The notes: generated by a model from the sequence alone, not told the origin. Numbered from the stretch's first letter, positions 37,143 through 51,293 are shown. The stretch: DNA of 64,000 nt from Phylloscopus collybita (GCA_027886175.1 JAJNNQ010000075.1:83679001-83743000); one strand, 5' to 3'. Numbers and translations are program-made.

Positions 37143-39561
37143 AAGCACCAAGAGGACTGTAGGGCTGTGTGTTCCCTCATTGCCCCCTTGGAAAACCTGA
37201 GTAGCAACATTGCTGAAAACCAACTGCAGGACCTGGTTTGGAGTGAAATCTTCTAATACTAATATGATTGTGGGCTTTGGTGGGACTTCATTTGCTGTGT
37301 CTTACATCTCTGCACAGGCAGGCCAGCAGAAGATAAAGAGGCTCTGTGCCTGCCCAGAGTTACACAGTACACCTGTGATAGGACAGCCACAATTTGGCTC
37401 TAAGAGTGACCTCAGGAGACACTAAAATGCCATTTAACACATTACCAATAAAACCAGGCAGCATAATAAAGAGTTTTCACTTGGCCTGCCCAGTGCCAGT
37501 TTTCAGTCTCAAGCTTGACAGAATAATGGAATTAGTGCACAACTGCCCACTCCTTGTAATTAAGTAAATTAGACTTTCCTTAAAGAAGGCCTTTTTGTTG
37601 CTGGTGTCACATCTAAAGAAAGGCAGTGTAAAACCAACATGTGTAAAAGTATAACTTGCAAAAGAAGTTTGAGTAAAAAGTCCACCTAAACTGAAAGTAA
37701 TTTAATCATCATCATTCTTACTACAATTATTTTGTAGTGATTACCTAAAATACTGTTAAATAATAGCAGAATCATGCACATTTTACATTTACTTTTAGAA
37801 TACACTAAAGTCAAGAGAAACAAAACTCAGTTCCCTTGGCTTAATTTATTCTTGTGAGGTTTGGGAACAAATTGTGTCATGAAATTGCATGCTGATGATA
37901 GGCAATTAGTTGTGCTGATTTGTAGCAGTCTGATCATTTAAATACAATGTGTCATAGATATTTCAAGTCGGGGAAAAGAAATCCAAATTCTGAAATCATT
38001 GTCTTAAAAATGTCTTGGAGAGTTGTTTATGTTCTGGAGCTGCTTTCAAAACAGTTGACTCCTAACCAAGCTGATAGTTTTATTAGTAGTATCTTAAAGT
38101 AGTATCCTTTTTGCTTAGATGTGGAATTTTGCTGGGATATTGGTCCATATAAAATCTCTTTAAGTGAAACAGTCCAACTTGTCACTGCAAACTCTGTTTG
38201 TGTTGATTTTAGAAACTACTGCTGGAGTTTACAGTGTTACTACACTTTCTCAGAAGGAAAAATCACACACACTTTTCTATTTAATGAAGGAGATAAAAGC
38301 TGGAAAATAAAACTGCCTTTAAGCAAGGAGAAACTGGTGGTGCTCAGGATGAAAACTAAGATCTGGACTCCCACCCAGAACCAACTAAAAGGAGCACAGT
38401 CTGACAGAAAAAAGCAAATCTGTACTCAAGGATACCACAGTTGATGGAAATAACACTGCATCCTTGTGTTGGGGGGAATGTGAGAGCAATACAAGCCCCA
38501 GATTTTAGGGGAGTGCTGTGCTCTCATCACCTGCTCTTGGGCCAAAGTGAGCCACCAGCTGCCACTGTGCTTGATCCTGCCTGTGAAAGGAGCCTGAAAT
38601 TCTCTAGCCTGAGTGTGTCAAAAAAACATGCATAGAACGTAGCAATCATATGCATTAGGTGTTGATGATTTGTTTTCTTACAGAGTGAGCAGAGATGAGG
38701 GAAGGATGTGCTCAGTAGATGTGTTTGACTTGAGTATTGTCCTTAACAATAAATAGACTTCTACTCTTGAAACTAAAAGGGGCAGAGTCCCGTTTACTGC
38801 CTTATGAATATTCTGCATTTTTTCAGCATTATTAACTTTGTGTAGCATACACAGAGCCAGCTCAGCCTGCCCACTGGTTAGGGACAAAGGCAGCAAATGC
38901 AGGTTCCCTGTGTAACCTCCCAGCACAAATAGGCCTGTCAGCCTACTGCTACTAAAATAATATTTTTACAGATGATAAAACTGGTCACTAGTGATGCAGA
39001 TTAGATTGAGAACACCCCTGCAGTTATTTCTGATTAGCAGAAGACCCAGGTGATCTTAAACTTTGAATCCTACTGTTTACCTGCATGGTGGCAAAGCACA
39101 CAGCTGGACTGTGGCCTTAACTTACACAGGCATCAGATCAACCATGTACAGCAGAACTTTCTTCCAGATTTCACCCTGAAACCTAAACATTAACACATAG
39201 ATGCCTTTTAATTAATGTCTTCAGTCCCTTGGTTGTAATCTTTTAAAGATGATGCATGTATTTTTATACTCAATTTGTGTCCTTTTTTGCTTTGTGACAG
39301 CACAGGTGCCTTGAAACAAGCCTGCATGTGCGTGCATGCATTGCTGCTCCTTCTGTTTTGTGTTACAGGGAATAACAGGAGTGCAAAGGTTTGTCCTCCA
39401 AGGCTATGCGTGGGGACAGTTGAGGTAGCATCTGAGGTGTTACTGAAATTTTAATAGCAGCTGGTGCCCAGTCTTTCACAAAAACATCCTCTTCTGCTAG
39501 ATGTTTGTTAGGCATCAAAGCTTGATAGGTGTTGACAAATATAAAGTACCAGGTTTTTTTA

Positions 39562-39563
<2 letters not shown>

Positions 39564-39608
<45 letters not shown>
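39564..39608. repeat. T45 homopolymer
   Basis: Forty-five consecutive T, preceded by a smaller T7 run. It lies 35 bp before the inverted repeat at 39644-39686. Confidence 0.95.
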
Positions 39609-39611
<3 letters not shown>

Positions 39612-39643
39612 TTCCAGTTGCTAGAACTTAATTTTTTTCTTCT

Positions 39644-39686
39644 CTTTTGATATAGCCACAAATCTCCATAGTGGCTGTATCAAAAG
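39644..39686. repeat. Inverted repeat: 16-bp arms, 11-nt loop, one mismatch
   Basis: CTTTTGATATAGCCAC (39644-39659) pairs with GTGGCTGTATCAAAAG (39671-39686). There is one mismatch, which in plus-strand RNA would be a tolerated G-U pair. Confidence 0.92.
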
Positions 39687-41112
39687 TTCCCCATAGTTAG
39701 AGGAGAAAAAACACAACAAGAAACATTGAATTTCAGTTGGTGAGAAAAAAAAAATACAAGAGGTATTTGAATTTTTAACAAAAATACTTAAAGAAAACAA
39801 AAACTGCTTGTTTGTACAATAAAACTGCTTGTTTCCATTAGAATTTTCAAGATACTGAGTTCCTTTGCAGTGTACACAGAATGGGAATTAATTGGAAGTA
39901 GCTACAATAATATTCAGAAAAAACTTGCCAAGTTGTCTGTTAAACAGAATCTGAATTAGAACAAGAAAAGGGCCTAAGAGAGCAGGCTTACCCACAGAAA
40001 CAAGAAAGATTTATACCTTGAGCAGATTGGATTTGTTGTTCAGTGGCTCCTGTTACTGTGATGTTTGTTGCTTTATTTAGATGAACAGTTTGGCTCTGGC
40101 TGCCTTTGTTCCTGCTGTCCAGGAGACTTGGCAAGTTTCATGTCGTGCACGGTGTGGTTTGAGAGGGGGACTTGCAAAAGGACATCCACCCAAGGAGAAC
40201 TGGCAGACAATAGCAGAACATCCTTTTCTTTGGAAGAAGCTCATCAGGAAGGCATTGGTCCTGCCTCTCTGTATTTAGCTGAATGCAAATGAGAGGCGTG
40301 ATTAACACTAATGAGTGACCAGGGATTTATTGTTTACTTAGAGATAAGGCATGAGCTTCCTTCGTTGGCATGTTCTGCCAAATCGTTTGATCCTGGTTCA
40401 CGAAGTCTTTTATTATTTGTTGTTGCTCGTTTTGATAGTGGTAGTTGTTGCTTTAAGTGATTTCTTTCACCAAAATCTTTTCATCAGTTGTGCTTATTTT
40501 ATTTAATTTTTATTGTAAATTGTCTGAGCTGTTTGTCATTTGGTCCACAGTACTCTGGAGGTCCTTTACGTGCATCACATGTTCTGCATCCAACAGTGCT
40601 TTTTCTGTTCAGCTCTTGCCCTCCTCCCCAAAGCTGAAATAAATCAAAGTAGGTTGAGACTCAGTCGCAATAAATCAAGACCTGTCCAAAACTGGAGCCT
40701 GCCCAGTCAAAATGTCATAGCTTGGCTTTCACTGAGGATTAATTAAAGGCCTGATATAAAGCCCAGATGTGCTTCAGGAGAGTAACAAACTGCCTGGTGG
40801 TGGCTATGCTAAAAACCAAGTCTCCCCATGAATCTGCCCACCCAAGAACATGGAGGAGGATAAGGTTTAAGAAAAGGGAAGAAGGGAGGGGAGGGGAGGA
40901 AAGGAGTAAACTGAATCAACCATGATTTTATAGCATCTATGTTGGCAGAAAACAAGACAAGCTCTATGCTGGAGCACCTCTGAAAAAAATACAAAGCCTG
41001 CATGTGTAGGTCTCTAACAGCCTCAGAGAACATAATCGTTAAAATGTTCAGCATTAATCGGGAGTGGGATAAAACTAACACAGTGAGTGAACTTTTGCAC
41101 TTTTTATGGTCA

Positions 41113-41160
41113 AATATATATACACGTATATATGGGTGTGTATATATATATATATATGTG
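41113..41160. repeat. Alternating AT/GT/AC microsatellite
   Basis: Nearly continuous alternating purine-pyrimidine sequence, mainly TA with short AC and GT parts. It is a mixed dinucleotide microsatellite. Confidence 0.9.
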
Positions 41161-41530
41161 ACCTGTCCAGTGACTGAGCTAGCTCAGTGCCTGTTTTACA
41201 TAAAATTCCTGAAACTCATCTTTACTAAAATAGTTTAGCTGAAGATTCTTGTGGCTCTGATAGTGACAGATATGGAAACATCCATGTTTCTAAATTCAGT
41301 ATATTTAAATATAAATATATAAAATACACTTAACGTACATGCTGCTTGCATTATGGCCTTTGCAAAACTCCGACTTTGTTTCCAGAGGTACAGTGATTTA
41401 ATGGAACAGTGTGCATGGAACAACCCCTTTCAAAAAAGACAGGCCCTTAAGGAGTGTTGCAGATCAGTTGTGGGATACAAAATATGGTTATTCTCACTCT
41501 CTTTTGCAGGCATAGAAATACAATTTCCTC

Positions 41531-41548
41531 GGGGGGGGGGGGGGGGGG
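41531..41548. repeat. G18 homopolymer
   Basis: Eighteen consecutive G, followed by AGG. Long G runs are uncommon, can form G-quadruplexes and are prone to sequencing error. Confidence 0.93.
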
Positions 41549-42779
41549 AGGAATTAAAATAATAGTACCTCATTGTTTGTATTGAATTAAATTATTTCCT
41601 GAATAAGATTAGTCCAACATTTAATGCCATAATTGGTTTCATTTTCTTTGCATTTGCTGCATGTAAGTAAGAAGTACATACACATGCTATGATGAGATGC
41701 AGTGTTACATTTTCATAGACCTCGGTGAGTGGTTCTGGGATAGGAGGAGAGATCTGCCGAGCAGCGCTGCCCTCTGCTCTTCAGTCTGATGTAGTGAGTC
41801 ACAGTTTATGCAGCAGTCAGTTTTGATGCCCTGGATGTTCCTAGGTATGGGACGTTTCTATGCATGTGTATGTGATAGATTTGTGTATTCATTTACTTAT
41901 ATATCTTCTTAGAGGCATGACATCTTTTCTAGTCTCGCCTCTGCCCAGATTAAAAGAGTGTCACCTTGCAAAACAGGCAGAAAAGCAGGAGATAAGGAGC
42001 TGGACAAGAGGCGTAGATTAATGTCTTATTTCTGCAAAATGTGAGCCAAGAATATATCAGTTCCTTGTTAAGGCCCCAAGAAGGTCTGATGAAAGCCAGG
42101 GCTTGAGGGAAGTTTGGTGTCAGCCTTCCCAGTCCTGCTGCCTCTGCGGCTCGTCCTTTCTGCACACGGTAGGTAGGTGTTCATGCCACCTTGGCAAAGC
42201 AGAACCACGGCAAGCCCTGGCTGTGACACGTGTCAGATGACTAGCTAGTAGCAGGTTTTGCTCTTCAGCAGTCCCTCCTCCTGTGCAGTGAGGAAAAACC
42301 TACTGAACGTGATACTTTCCTCTGAGTCATTGTGCCTTAGAGAAACTTGCACAGCTGGGTGGGTACACACTTCTCCACAGACCACCAAAGGACAGATTAT
42401 GCTACGTTGCCTCATGCATGGTCCTGTCTCTAAAGGAATGCTCAACATTATTTGAGACACCTTCAGTCTCCCTGCTCATTTCCCAAGACTTTGTTGCAAC
42501 CCCTTTGTGTTTTTAGTCGTGGTTTTCACATGCTGTCCATTTGGTTCATCAGACTTCACCCACACTGTCCACTTCATACCCTGCTTCCAGTAGTAGTTCC
42601 ATTGTAATTCTGGTCTCTTCCTTGCTCCCAGATGATGTGTTCACCATACCTGTTTTAGACAGCACACCCTTCATGGATCTCACTGCTATTGCTGCAATTA
42701 TTGCCACTAGTTGCAGGTGCTAAAAGAGTAAATATGCCATGAGTCTTAATTAGTGGTTCACTGAGGAGAAGGTCCCTGT

Positions 42780-43250
42780 CAAGTTGCAGCGGTTGTGAGT
42801 TTCAGGGAGCAGCAGGAATGGAGCTGCACCGTGAGGGTGACAGGCAGTGTCCTCACCAACCAGGGCACAGTCCTGCAGTGTCTGAGCTGGATGGGCAGAG
42901 ATGGGTGAAGGTAGCAAGGTCTCATCAGCAGCTCCAGGCAGGGCAGGGTGACGAATCAAGTTTGGAGGTCATCCAGGGTCCCAGTCAGCAGCAACCAAAG
43001 GGCCCGGAGAGCATCCAGTTGTGACGGTGAATGAAGCAGTGTATCAGAGAACAGGATGGGGCCAAGGTGTGCCTACAGCACAGCTCAGGCAAGGTTTGGG
43101 TGTCTGGGTCTGGATCAAAATGGTGCCCCCAGACCCAGGGGTAGAGTGAGCCCTGACAATATGCTGTCAGAGCAAGAAGGGAGAAGGGGAAACTTCCTGT
43201 GGAGGACTTCTGCAGTGAAAGAAGTGAAAGAACCAGCACCACAGTACATT
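42780..43250. other. GC-richer block, possible unrecognised interspersed repeat
   Basis: Base composition is clearly higher in G and C than the flanks. It contains repeated words such as CAGCAG, CAGGCAG and TCAGGCAAGG. No CR1 tail, LTR end pair or coding similarity could be established. The several short ORFs on both strands do not share a reading frame with each other and resemble nothing known. Confidence 0.35.
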
Positions 43251-46200
43251 TGGTTTAGCTAAGCAATAATAAAATGTAACTGGAGGTAGAAGAGGAAAGG
43301 TCTGGAGTTTCATTTTAATTAAAATAGAGGGTTGACCCAATTAACACCAAATTACAGTGTTTCTGTGCCCCGGCCTATTGGGTGGTGGAGAGAAGCCCTG
43401 TGCCTGCATTCCCTCTGGAGACAGGGAGTCAGTGTACCTTGTGAGGCTGCTTGCCTCTGGGAACAATGGCTGGCTTTCAGGCCCCTGTGCTCCAGTTCCC
43501 TTCTGTTCTCAGGGACTGCTGTAAAGTCATGTTTGGGAATGCATTACTGTGTGTGGGAAAGCCTGCACCAGAGAGCATCAGAGAAGAAATACTTAGGGCT
43601 TGCATAGCGAGCTAGGTTTTGTGACACCCATCCTGCACAGCTTAACAAGAGAGAAACAAATACAAGAAGCTCTGTTATGGTCTCTCCTCATGGCTGTATA
43701 ATTTTTAGTCTGTAATTTCCTATAAAATTTCACTGTAGGTTTAAATTTAGCAAAGCCCATCAAAGTCTGGGAACTTCTTAAGATTCTTATTTGTAACAAA
43801 TTTTAATGAAGTTCAGCCTTTGAGCCAGAAAACACTGAGAAAGCTCTGCTAAATATAAAAATCTTCTTTGGTTTTAAATGCCTTTGCAAGCTGCTACTTC
43901 TGAACATGAACTATGCCTTTGCTCTGTGTGAGTGTAAAAGGAGGGGGGAGATTTAAAAGGCTAAATGGTTAAAATTTGACAATTAGCTACTGTACATGCT
44001 CAGGAGCTTCCCCAGCTTTCCCCTCAACCCATGTTTTCTTTATCTCCTGGGTGGTCCCTACCATCCCTGTCCATTCTTCTGAGATCCCATCCCCCCTTTT
44101 TCCTCATCTTTGCCCTCCCTGTAAAGGAGGCCCTCTCGTTGCAGTCACCGTCCTTCCTGCTGGAAGGCTGAGACCCCTTTGGGAGGCAGCCAGGGATGTT
44201 CTTTATTTCATACTTGCAGAACTAAAGAGAGATGAGTGGTACAGAAGAAAAGATGATAGCTTTCTAGTGTGAGAAGTAGGGCTGAATCTTGAACCTCCCA
44301 ATGCTGAGCCCAAGAACAGCACAAGGAATGTGTCCTGGCTGTCAGGGGTGCTGGGGGGTTTGTCCTTAGCACTTTTAGAAATAAATCTTTCCTTCTTTTC
44401 TTCGAGAACTGGTAAATCAGTTGATGTAAGTCAATCCCATTCAAAGCAGTAGAATTATGCTAATTTATGATGACTGCACAGTTCTCTAGAATAAGGTAGA
44501 TGCAGAACCATTAACCTGTAGGTGGACAGCTTTCCATATCCTGTTTAAATGATTATGAGCCTGGATGGTGTGTCTCTGTGAGGCAGACAGTCAGACAAGG
44601 AAATATTGTGTACTGTGCAGCTACTTTGTCTTCATGGTGGGACTCTGTAAACCTGCAGCTTTACATCAAGCTGCACTTACTGCTCAAGAGATCTGCCTCA
44701 CTTAAATCAGGATAAGTTATAGTAGTACAGTACTCCTTCCCATCTCCCATGCAGCCTTGAGGCAGTTGGGTCTGTGTAAAGACATGATAGCAGACCTTCT
44801 CCTGGGCATACCCAGGCCAAACTTCTTGGGAGATGCATTATTGATTTCTGTTACAGCCACTGAGGAAGAATTTTGCAGGGCTGAAAGCAGAAACAAATTC
44901 TTCTCATTCTCTCATCAGGGTCTTGGAGACATTATGCCCAACTGTTCCTGTTGACTTGAAAACCCATGGGAAGGCATTGCCTGAGGGGTTATTTTAGCCA
45001 GTAAGGGCAGAAATAACGTGATTTTGGAAGGTGTAAGTAGTGCCTACAGTATGGAAATTGCTTGATGTAACTTACATTCATCTTGAAACTACAGCATGTG
45101 CATGTGTTGCAGCTCTGTCAGGTCAGTAAGAGTGTTTAAAGCCTATCTTTTTTCTTTGCTTCAGACTTTACACAACTCCATACAACTTCATACACCAACA
45201 GCATGAACATCATAAATATATGCATGATGGGACCTTAACTTGAAAATGTGCATATTAAAAAAATTTTCTTGAAGTGAAAACATCTCATGACACTATTTCC
45301 CCATTTCCTTACCTTTGAACACAATAGTATTGGTGTCAAATGCTTATAACTGTCGTAATTAAGGAATTAATGGCTTACAGGACAGTGTAATGTGATCAGT
45401 CAATTACTTGGCCCATGGTGTCTCTGAACTTTTCACTGTGTAAAATATTATACTGTATTTGCTTAATGCAATTATGGAATAATCCTTGGTCCAGTTTCCT
45501 GGAACAATACAAACAGCCTTTTCTTCTCTCCATGTGTTCCTGGTTTATAGCCTAACTTGGAAACGATCTGTGTTTGTGAACTTTTGTTTCACTTCACACT
45601 GGGGTCCAATTCCAGCATATTTCTTATTTGATTTTTGTTTTGAAAATGTGCTCCATTGTCAGCTCAATGTGCATTTTGTTGAAATCTCATCCTAGAGTTT
45701 CATCTAACTGGATAAAGATTGAAAGAAATATTGATTTCATTATATAAAAGTGTTAATAGTGTTGTATTTGTTTTCCCCATTTTGCTTCTAAACTCTTTGT
45801 AGAGGTAGCGGATCTTCAGTCTCAAATTTTTTACATTTTTATTAGAGTTTGGGCAAAACCAAAATCCTGCATCTGACTAGGCCTGTCTTCAAAACAGATC
45901 AGAGTGGAGCAACTTTTTGTATTCAGTACCTATGTCCTATTTAAGAGTTAAATTTCTATCCAACATGTCAGGATACAACTCTGGTCTAATCCCTCATTAT
46001 TGTCTCTTCCTTTGCAACCTCTTAAACTGTGTAAGAGAGGGCAAAGGAGATTGTCTGAATTATTGTGGATTATGTTTTTTGAACATAAATTTGAACTGAA
46101 ATATATTTTAAAGGGTTTTTTTTATATTTGAAAAGTCCTGCTTCCATTAAAGTTCAAGGACTCTTTTAATATTTTTATGGTCTGGGTATATTTTGAAAAA

Positions 46201-49200
46201 ACAAAGTAATTGGAAAATGTTGGATGTGCTGTAACCACCATCTGCCCCTGTCTTAAAAAATGTGCATCGTTCCATACACACATTTTAAATGATCCATCAT
46301 ATATCATCACTTACTACAGTACTTCATTCATGTAGGTGTTAGTTTTAGTGTGCAAAAGGTCAAATTTTTTCAAACTTAATTCTGAATGCCTGCATTTTAT
46401 AACAACTAGCTTTTCTTTGAAGTTGGAATATATATTTTAATATAATAATTCATCATTAGCTGGAGGGAAGAAAGAAAAAAAAATCACGTTCCTGCTTCAA
46501 ATCATGTTGACTGAGGTCTTTTGGTTGATTGTTCTCATTTCTAACATCAGAATTCCATATAAGTATGATATGTGTTGAAATTTGTAGAAATAAGGTTACT
46601 CCACAGCCCTAGAACACCTCTTTCCTTGAAAAGAAGAGCATTTTAAATGTCAAAGTTGGGAAGGATGAAAAACAGTAGTTAATTATTTGTCTTATATGCC
46701 ATGCTTTAAAAAATTAGTGTAAGCTTGAAGTTAGCTCTTGGTATTCCTTGAGCTAATTCTTTATAAATCCATTTAAAATCCATACTAGACCTGGAACATT
46801 TTTTTTAGGTCCAGGGAGTATCAGTGTCAAATTAGAAAAACAATATCTTTGAGGTTTTTTCCCCTTGGCTTCTGGGAGCTGAGTGGGTGGTGAGGAGTCC
46901 CTTCTTTTTAATAATGTTTTTACATTAGGAGAAATTTAGCAACAGTTTAGAGAAGGTAACTCAGATGGGGAGAGAGCATGTCAATGCATTTCATTTGATT
47001 GTAATGCATTTTATATAAAAAAATTCCTTTCGAAACAGAGAAGTGAGGAAAATTACCAGGGGTGAAATAATGAAACATGCAGGGATTAGAAATATATACA
47101 AGTAGATCTGTTAACTTAGTTTAAATTTAGTAACTTGGCTTTTTAAATTTGTTTCAGAAATTTTATATGATGCTTCCTGTTCATATCATTATAAATAGGA
47201 GTCCCTTGGTACTTCCATTACCAGGGAATGTTTTCTTGCATTTTTAACCTAACACAGAAAATAGGAAAAAGAAGATAAAAATACTCCACTCACTTTTTGA
47301 CAAGTGACGTTGGAGCCCTGCTGTAAAGTTTTACACAGAATTTAGCCTGAGTTCATATCCTGTTTGCAACGGGTAATGTAATTTTTCAACATGTAAGTTT
47401 TTAGCATATGTAGTTAGTGTTCAATATACAATCAAAGTCCTTGGCTGTGGCCAGAATTTGCCCTGTGGTGTCATAAGGAAGGAGTAACAGCCTCTTCTCT
47501 TTGCAGTGGTGCTTTCAGCTGTCTCCACCACTCCCAAGCTGCTTTAAGCCCCTGGAATAATTTCCAGTAGCCCGGGTATGGGCTACTTCTCCCTCCAGGC
47601 ACTGTGTGTCTTCTAGAATCTGGGGAGGATAGTGATGCTGCTCAGAGGTCTCTGTGATGCCAGGAAACTCTCCTTTCCTGTGTTTTAAATTTGTTCAGCA
47701 GTTTTTCTGTCTGGTTTGCAGGGATGTGGAAGTTGACCCTCTATATGCTTGTTGTATAGTGGTTGGGTTTTGTAATTTATTTTGGTGGTTTTTTTTTTTT
47801 TAATAAACTGATAGAAAGTAGTTAGAATGAAACACTAATTTACCATTGGGACAGAAGATCTGGCAGTTAGCTCAGTCAACAAGTCATGAACCCAGATAGG
47901 GGTTCATTTCTTGGTAAAACCTACTGGCTCAACTATTCTGTCTTGGAAAGCAGTGCAGTCCTTTCCAAAAACCAGAAAGGTGGGCCAGACCAAACATTTC
48001 TGCACTGTTCTTTCAGCCATGGCACACACTGATGGGCCTGCATATGGAGGTTCCAGTTTTGGAAAAATTTTTATTTGACTCAAGGTATTATGAATTCCCT
48101 TTCTTTTAACTGGATTTTACTCGGGGAAAGACAATCTGAAATTCACAGCATGTGGACATGGGGAAGCTGGGGTAGCAGTTACTGCAAGCTCCCAGTGCAA
48201 ATTTATACAGTCCTGCACCTGAGCTTTCAGTTCCACAGCCCTCACAACACATGGAAAGCCTATTGGGAGGAAATATGCAGTGGGTCCATTTTGGGCTCTA
48301 TGCATTGTGATGCATTTGAACTGATTAGAGATTCACTTAGGATGCTGCAGCCACAAAATCTGGACCATCACACAGAGCTGGGGACAGGTTTTCCTCTCAG
48401 CGGAATCCTTCTCATCTCAGACCAGGGATCTGTACCCTTCAGAACACAAAGGAAAAAGTCTGGTAGCCTCTTCCTGGACATATTTGATTGAGAGCTAGGT
48501 ATAGAAGAGTTTCAGTCAGGAGATCCTCAAATATACAAAAGCCCGTTTGAAATCTTCTGCTCTTCTAGGAAATTTGTATGAAAACTTCAAAACTGAATTG
48601 GAGGCAGGGGGAGGTGTAAAGTTCAGAAGCACTTATTCTCACCTTCAGGCGGGTAACAGTGACCAATACAACAAATATTAGTGTCTGCAGAGACCCTAAG
48701 AAATAATTTTCTTTTTCCTTCCTGCTCACAGTTAAAACTCAAGCAGTAACTCAATGTACAAATGATACCTTTCCATTGAGAAACAAAATAAAATGAAGAC
48801 ATACTAAGTTTTGCCCATTCCTAACTACAATGTGTTTTGTATGTATAGCATGACTTGATTTATTTGATTAAATTACGATTCCAGATTCCAGCCTGCCGCA
48901 ATATCTATAGAATACCCATTCCACACTTACAGCATTTTAATTTCTGATGTGATGCCAACTTGCAGGGAGTTTGCTGAGCTGCTGCTATGGCTCGTGATGC
49001 CTGCGACTCACTCAGTCCCTGTGCCCCCAACAAATTTTCAACTAGTACACCGGGAAAGACGTCACTAAACAGACACATAAATTAGGTTTCTATTTCCACA
49101 TAGACTGTCAGCATCTCTATTGAGACTGTCTTTGTAGAAACTGACTGTCCTGTGGCTGGAACTTGGGTTGGGAGGGTGATGAATAATACCAAGGTAGAGA

Positions 49201-49907
49201 TTACTGTGGAGTGATGGAAAATTTGATTTCTCCCATCATCAAGTTCATAATATTATGACTCACAGTTGGAAGGGGCAGGGGGTGGGGAGGTGGAGGAAAG
49301 TGGCACCTCTTGGCAAGAAGAGAGGAGAAACTGGTGAACTGTTGCCCCACCCTAAAAAGCTCTCACACTAGGGCAAAAAATGGCAAAAAATACTGGTTTC
49401 TCTGGAAATTTGCCTCAACAAATGTGACTGAGAACATCTGATCCCTGAGCATATTTTTCAGGAGAGTTTTCTCTACATTAAAAATGGTGTGGCCACGAAA
49501 GGGAGTGCTGCAGATCAGATGTAAGAAATGTCTGAGCAATATATAATTCAGTCTTCATTCTTGGTTTTCATGTCTGTAAAATGGACACAATCTGGGTGCC
49601 TTAAAGAGGTGGTTACAAAGCTAAGCTTACTAGCAATGGTAGTAGATGTAAAGTGTCACATCAGTAGGCATTATTATAGCTAATTACAAGTACTGTTATC
49701 CTGGAGGCACGTGTACAAATTTGTAGGATTTCAAAAGCAGTACTAGCCCTTGTAATAAAAAGAAAAGTTAGAAGTAATGTGGATTATAAGTCAAAGGGAA
49801 ACTGTGAAAGCCAAGTGGCTTTTACAGTGGATTTAATTATATCAGTGAAGTAGCTCCAACTTTTCAGGAATATGCAGTTTTGCTATTTCATCCAATAAGA
49901 GTTGGGG

Positions 49908-50035
49908 TAAAAAACCCCAAAACATAACCAAACTAACAATGCCCCAAAAAACCTGCCCCAAAAACTGGACCAAAACAAAACAAAACAAACAAAAAACAAC
50001 AACAACAACAACAACAACAAAAAACCCTGACAAAT
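49908..50035. repeat. A/C-rich low-complexity region with (AAC)n
   Basis: The plus strand is dominated by A and C, with CCCCAAAA-type words, then CAAAA units and about nine AAC units (49996-50021). Its minus-strand translation gives V/F/L-rich junk frames. Confidence 0.9.
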
Positions 50036-50926
50036 AAACCAAATCCTCCCAGAGAAATTTAGTATTCCCGTTCTGAAATCAGACACTTTGTAATACTCTT
50101 GTAGCATTTCTTTCATTGCAAAAGGTCCCAGACTAGAGAGTGTAAGTAAAATATTATTCTAGTTAATTGTGATATTAATACTTACAAAATTAATCAATAA
50201 TCTCTCCAAAATAAGGTAGTCTGCAGTTTCCTTGCATTGCAGCGAAGAGAATATTGGCAAGAAGGATGAAAGGGCAGGTTTATTTTTCTCTAGGTATCTG
50301 CTGATTGGTTAATGAAGTATTTTCATCAGCTGAAGTGACTGCTGTATTTGGGCTACATATTGGTTTACACTGGATTTCCCATAACAGTGACTTTGTCCTG
50401 CATTGACTCCAGGTATAGAAATCAAACCTGCCCCATCTATCTGTCCATAAGCCTGGTTTCTCATCAGGTGGAGTAGTTGTGCATCCTCTGACATCTGTAC
50501 CTCTAGCAGGGAAATAAAGCTGAACTGAGCTGGTCCTGCTAGCCCAAAGTTCCTGCTTTGTTAAAAGGTTCAGAGCAGGTCAGGTATTTTTCAGTATATT
50601 TTTAAAAGCCTGGTTCAGCTAATTTAATTTCTGTTCATTAATGCCTCCCCCCCATGCCCCCCTTCAGAATAAATGGCCCTTCACAGGAATCCAATTTAGC
50701 TTCAATATACCTTATTCACACTGCCTTTTATTGCAAGCCACAGTTCAGCCAGCTGTAAGATTGCCCAGCTGCCTCAGGTTTCCCAATTTAGCCCTGGAAA
50801 CGACTTCAGCATGGCTAAAACTTTTCACTGGCCAATTTGGAAACAGAATTGAACTTGGGAAAAATGCCCCCAGAATGGCCACTGAAAGCAAAATAAAAAA
50901 CAACAAAACCAAAAAACAAGCCCTGT

Positions 50927-50955
50927 ACACACACACACACACACACACGCACACA

Positions 50956-50990
<35 letters not shown>

Positions 50991-50995
50991 AAAAA
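50927..50995. repeat. (AC)n microsatellite fused to A27
   Basis: About 21 AC dinucleotides with one interrupting G at 50949, then 27 A (50969-50995). It has the same dinucleotide-plus-homopolymer layout as 26084-26169. Confidence 0.95.
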
Positions 50996-51293
50996 GGGTG
51001 GGTTGTGAGGAGATTTGGCCAAGGATTTTTTTTTTTTCTTTTTCCCTAGGGTTGAAAGGATGTGTATGGACTATGTCGCAGAAGTTGAAAATCAATTCTT
51101 AGCCTTGCACTTCTGCTACCCTCTGAGGGACTTCTCTTCTTGGCCTGGGCTTAATTGCAGCACTGATATAAACAAGGGGCTTAGTGTGAAACTCTGTACA
51201 GGCAGCTGTAGGTGAACTGGCAGTGAAGACCAAGATTGAGTTTAGTATTGAGGCAAAATCACTTGGTTTTATCTGGGAGCTACAGTAGGAAGG

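Larger units (their letters stand above)
33764..42779. other. Downstream GMDS intron with scattered simple repeats
   Basis: No gene was recognised. Included elements are an A/C-rich patch turning into (TTTTG)n (34956-35018), a hairpin at 37117-37142, T45 at 39564-39608, an interrupted inverted repeat at 39644-39686, an AT/GT alternating tract at 41113-41160 and G18 at 41531-41548. A modestly GC-richer stretch near 35490-35660 carries no recognisable motif. Confidence 0.65.

Noticed and set aside
48075..48491. 138-codon plus-strand ORF
   Set aside because: No family resemblance or splice-site support. It is Ser/His/Trp-rich and consistent with chance.
50641..51102. 153-codon plus-strand ORF and 116-codon minus-strand ORF
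   Set aside because: Both run through (AC)n and A27, giving His-Thr/Lys or Val-Cys/Phe runs. Their length comes from the simple repeat.
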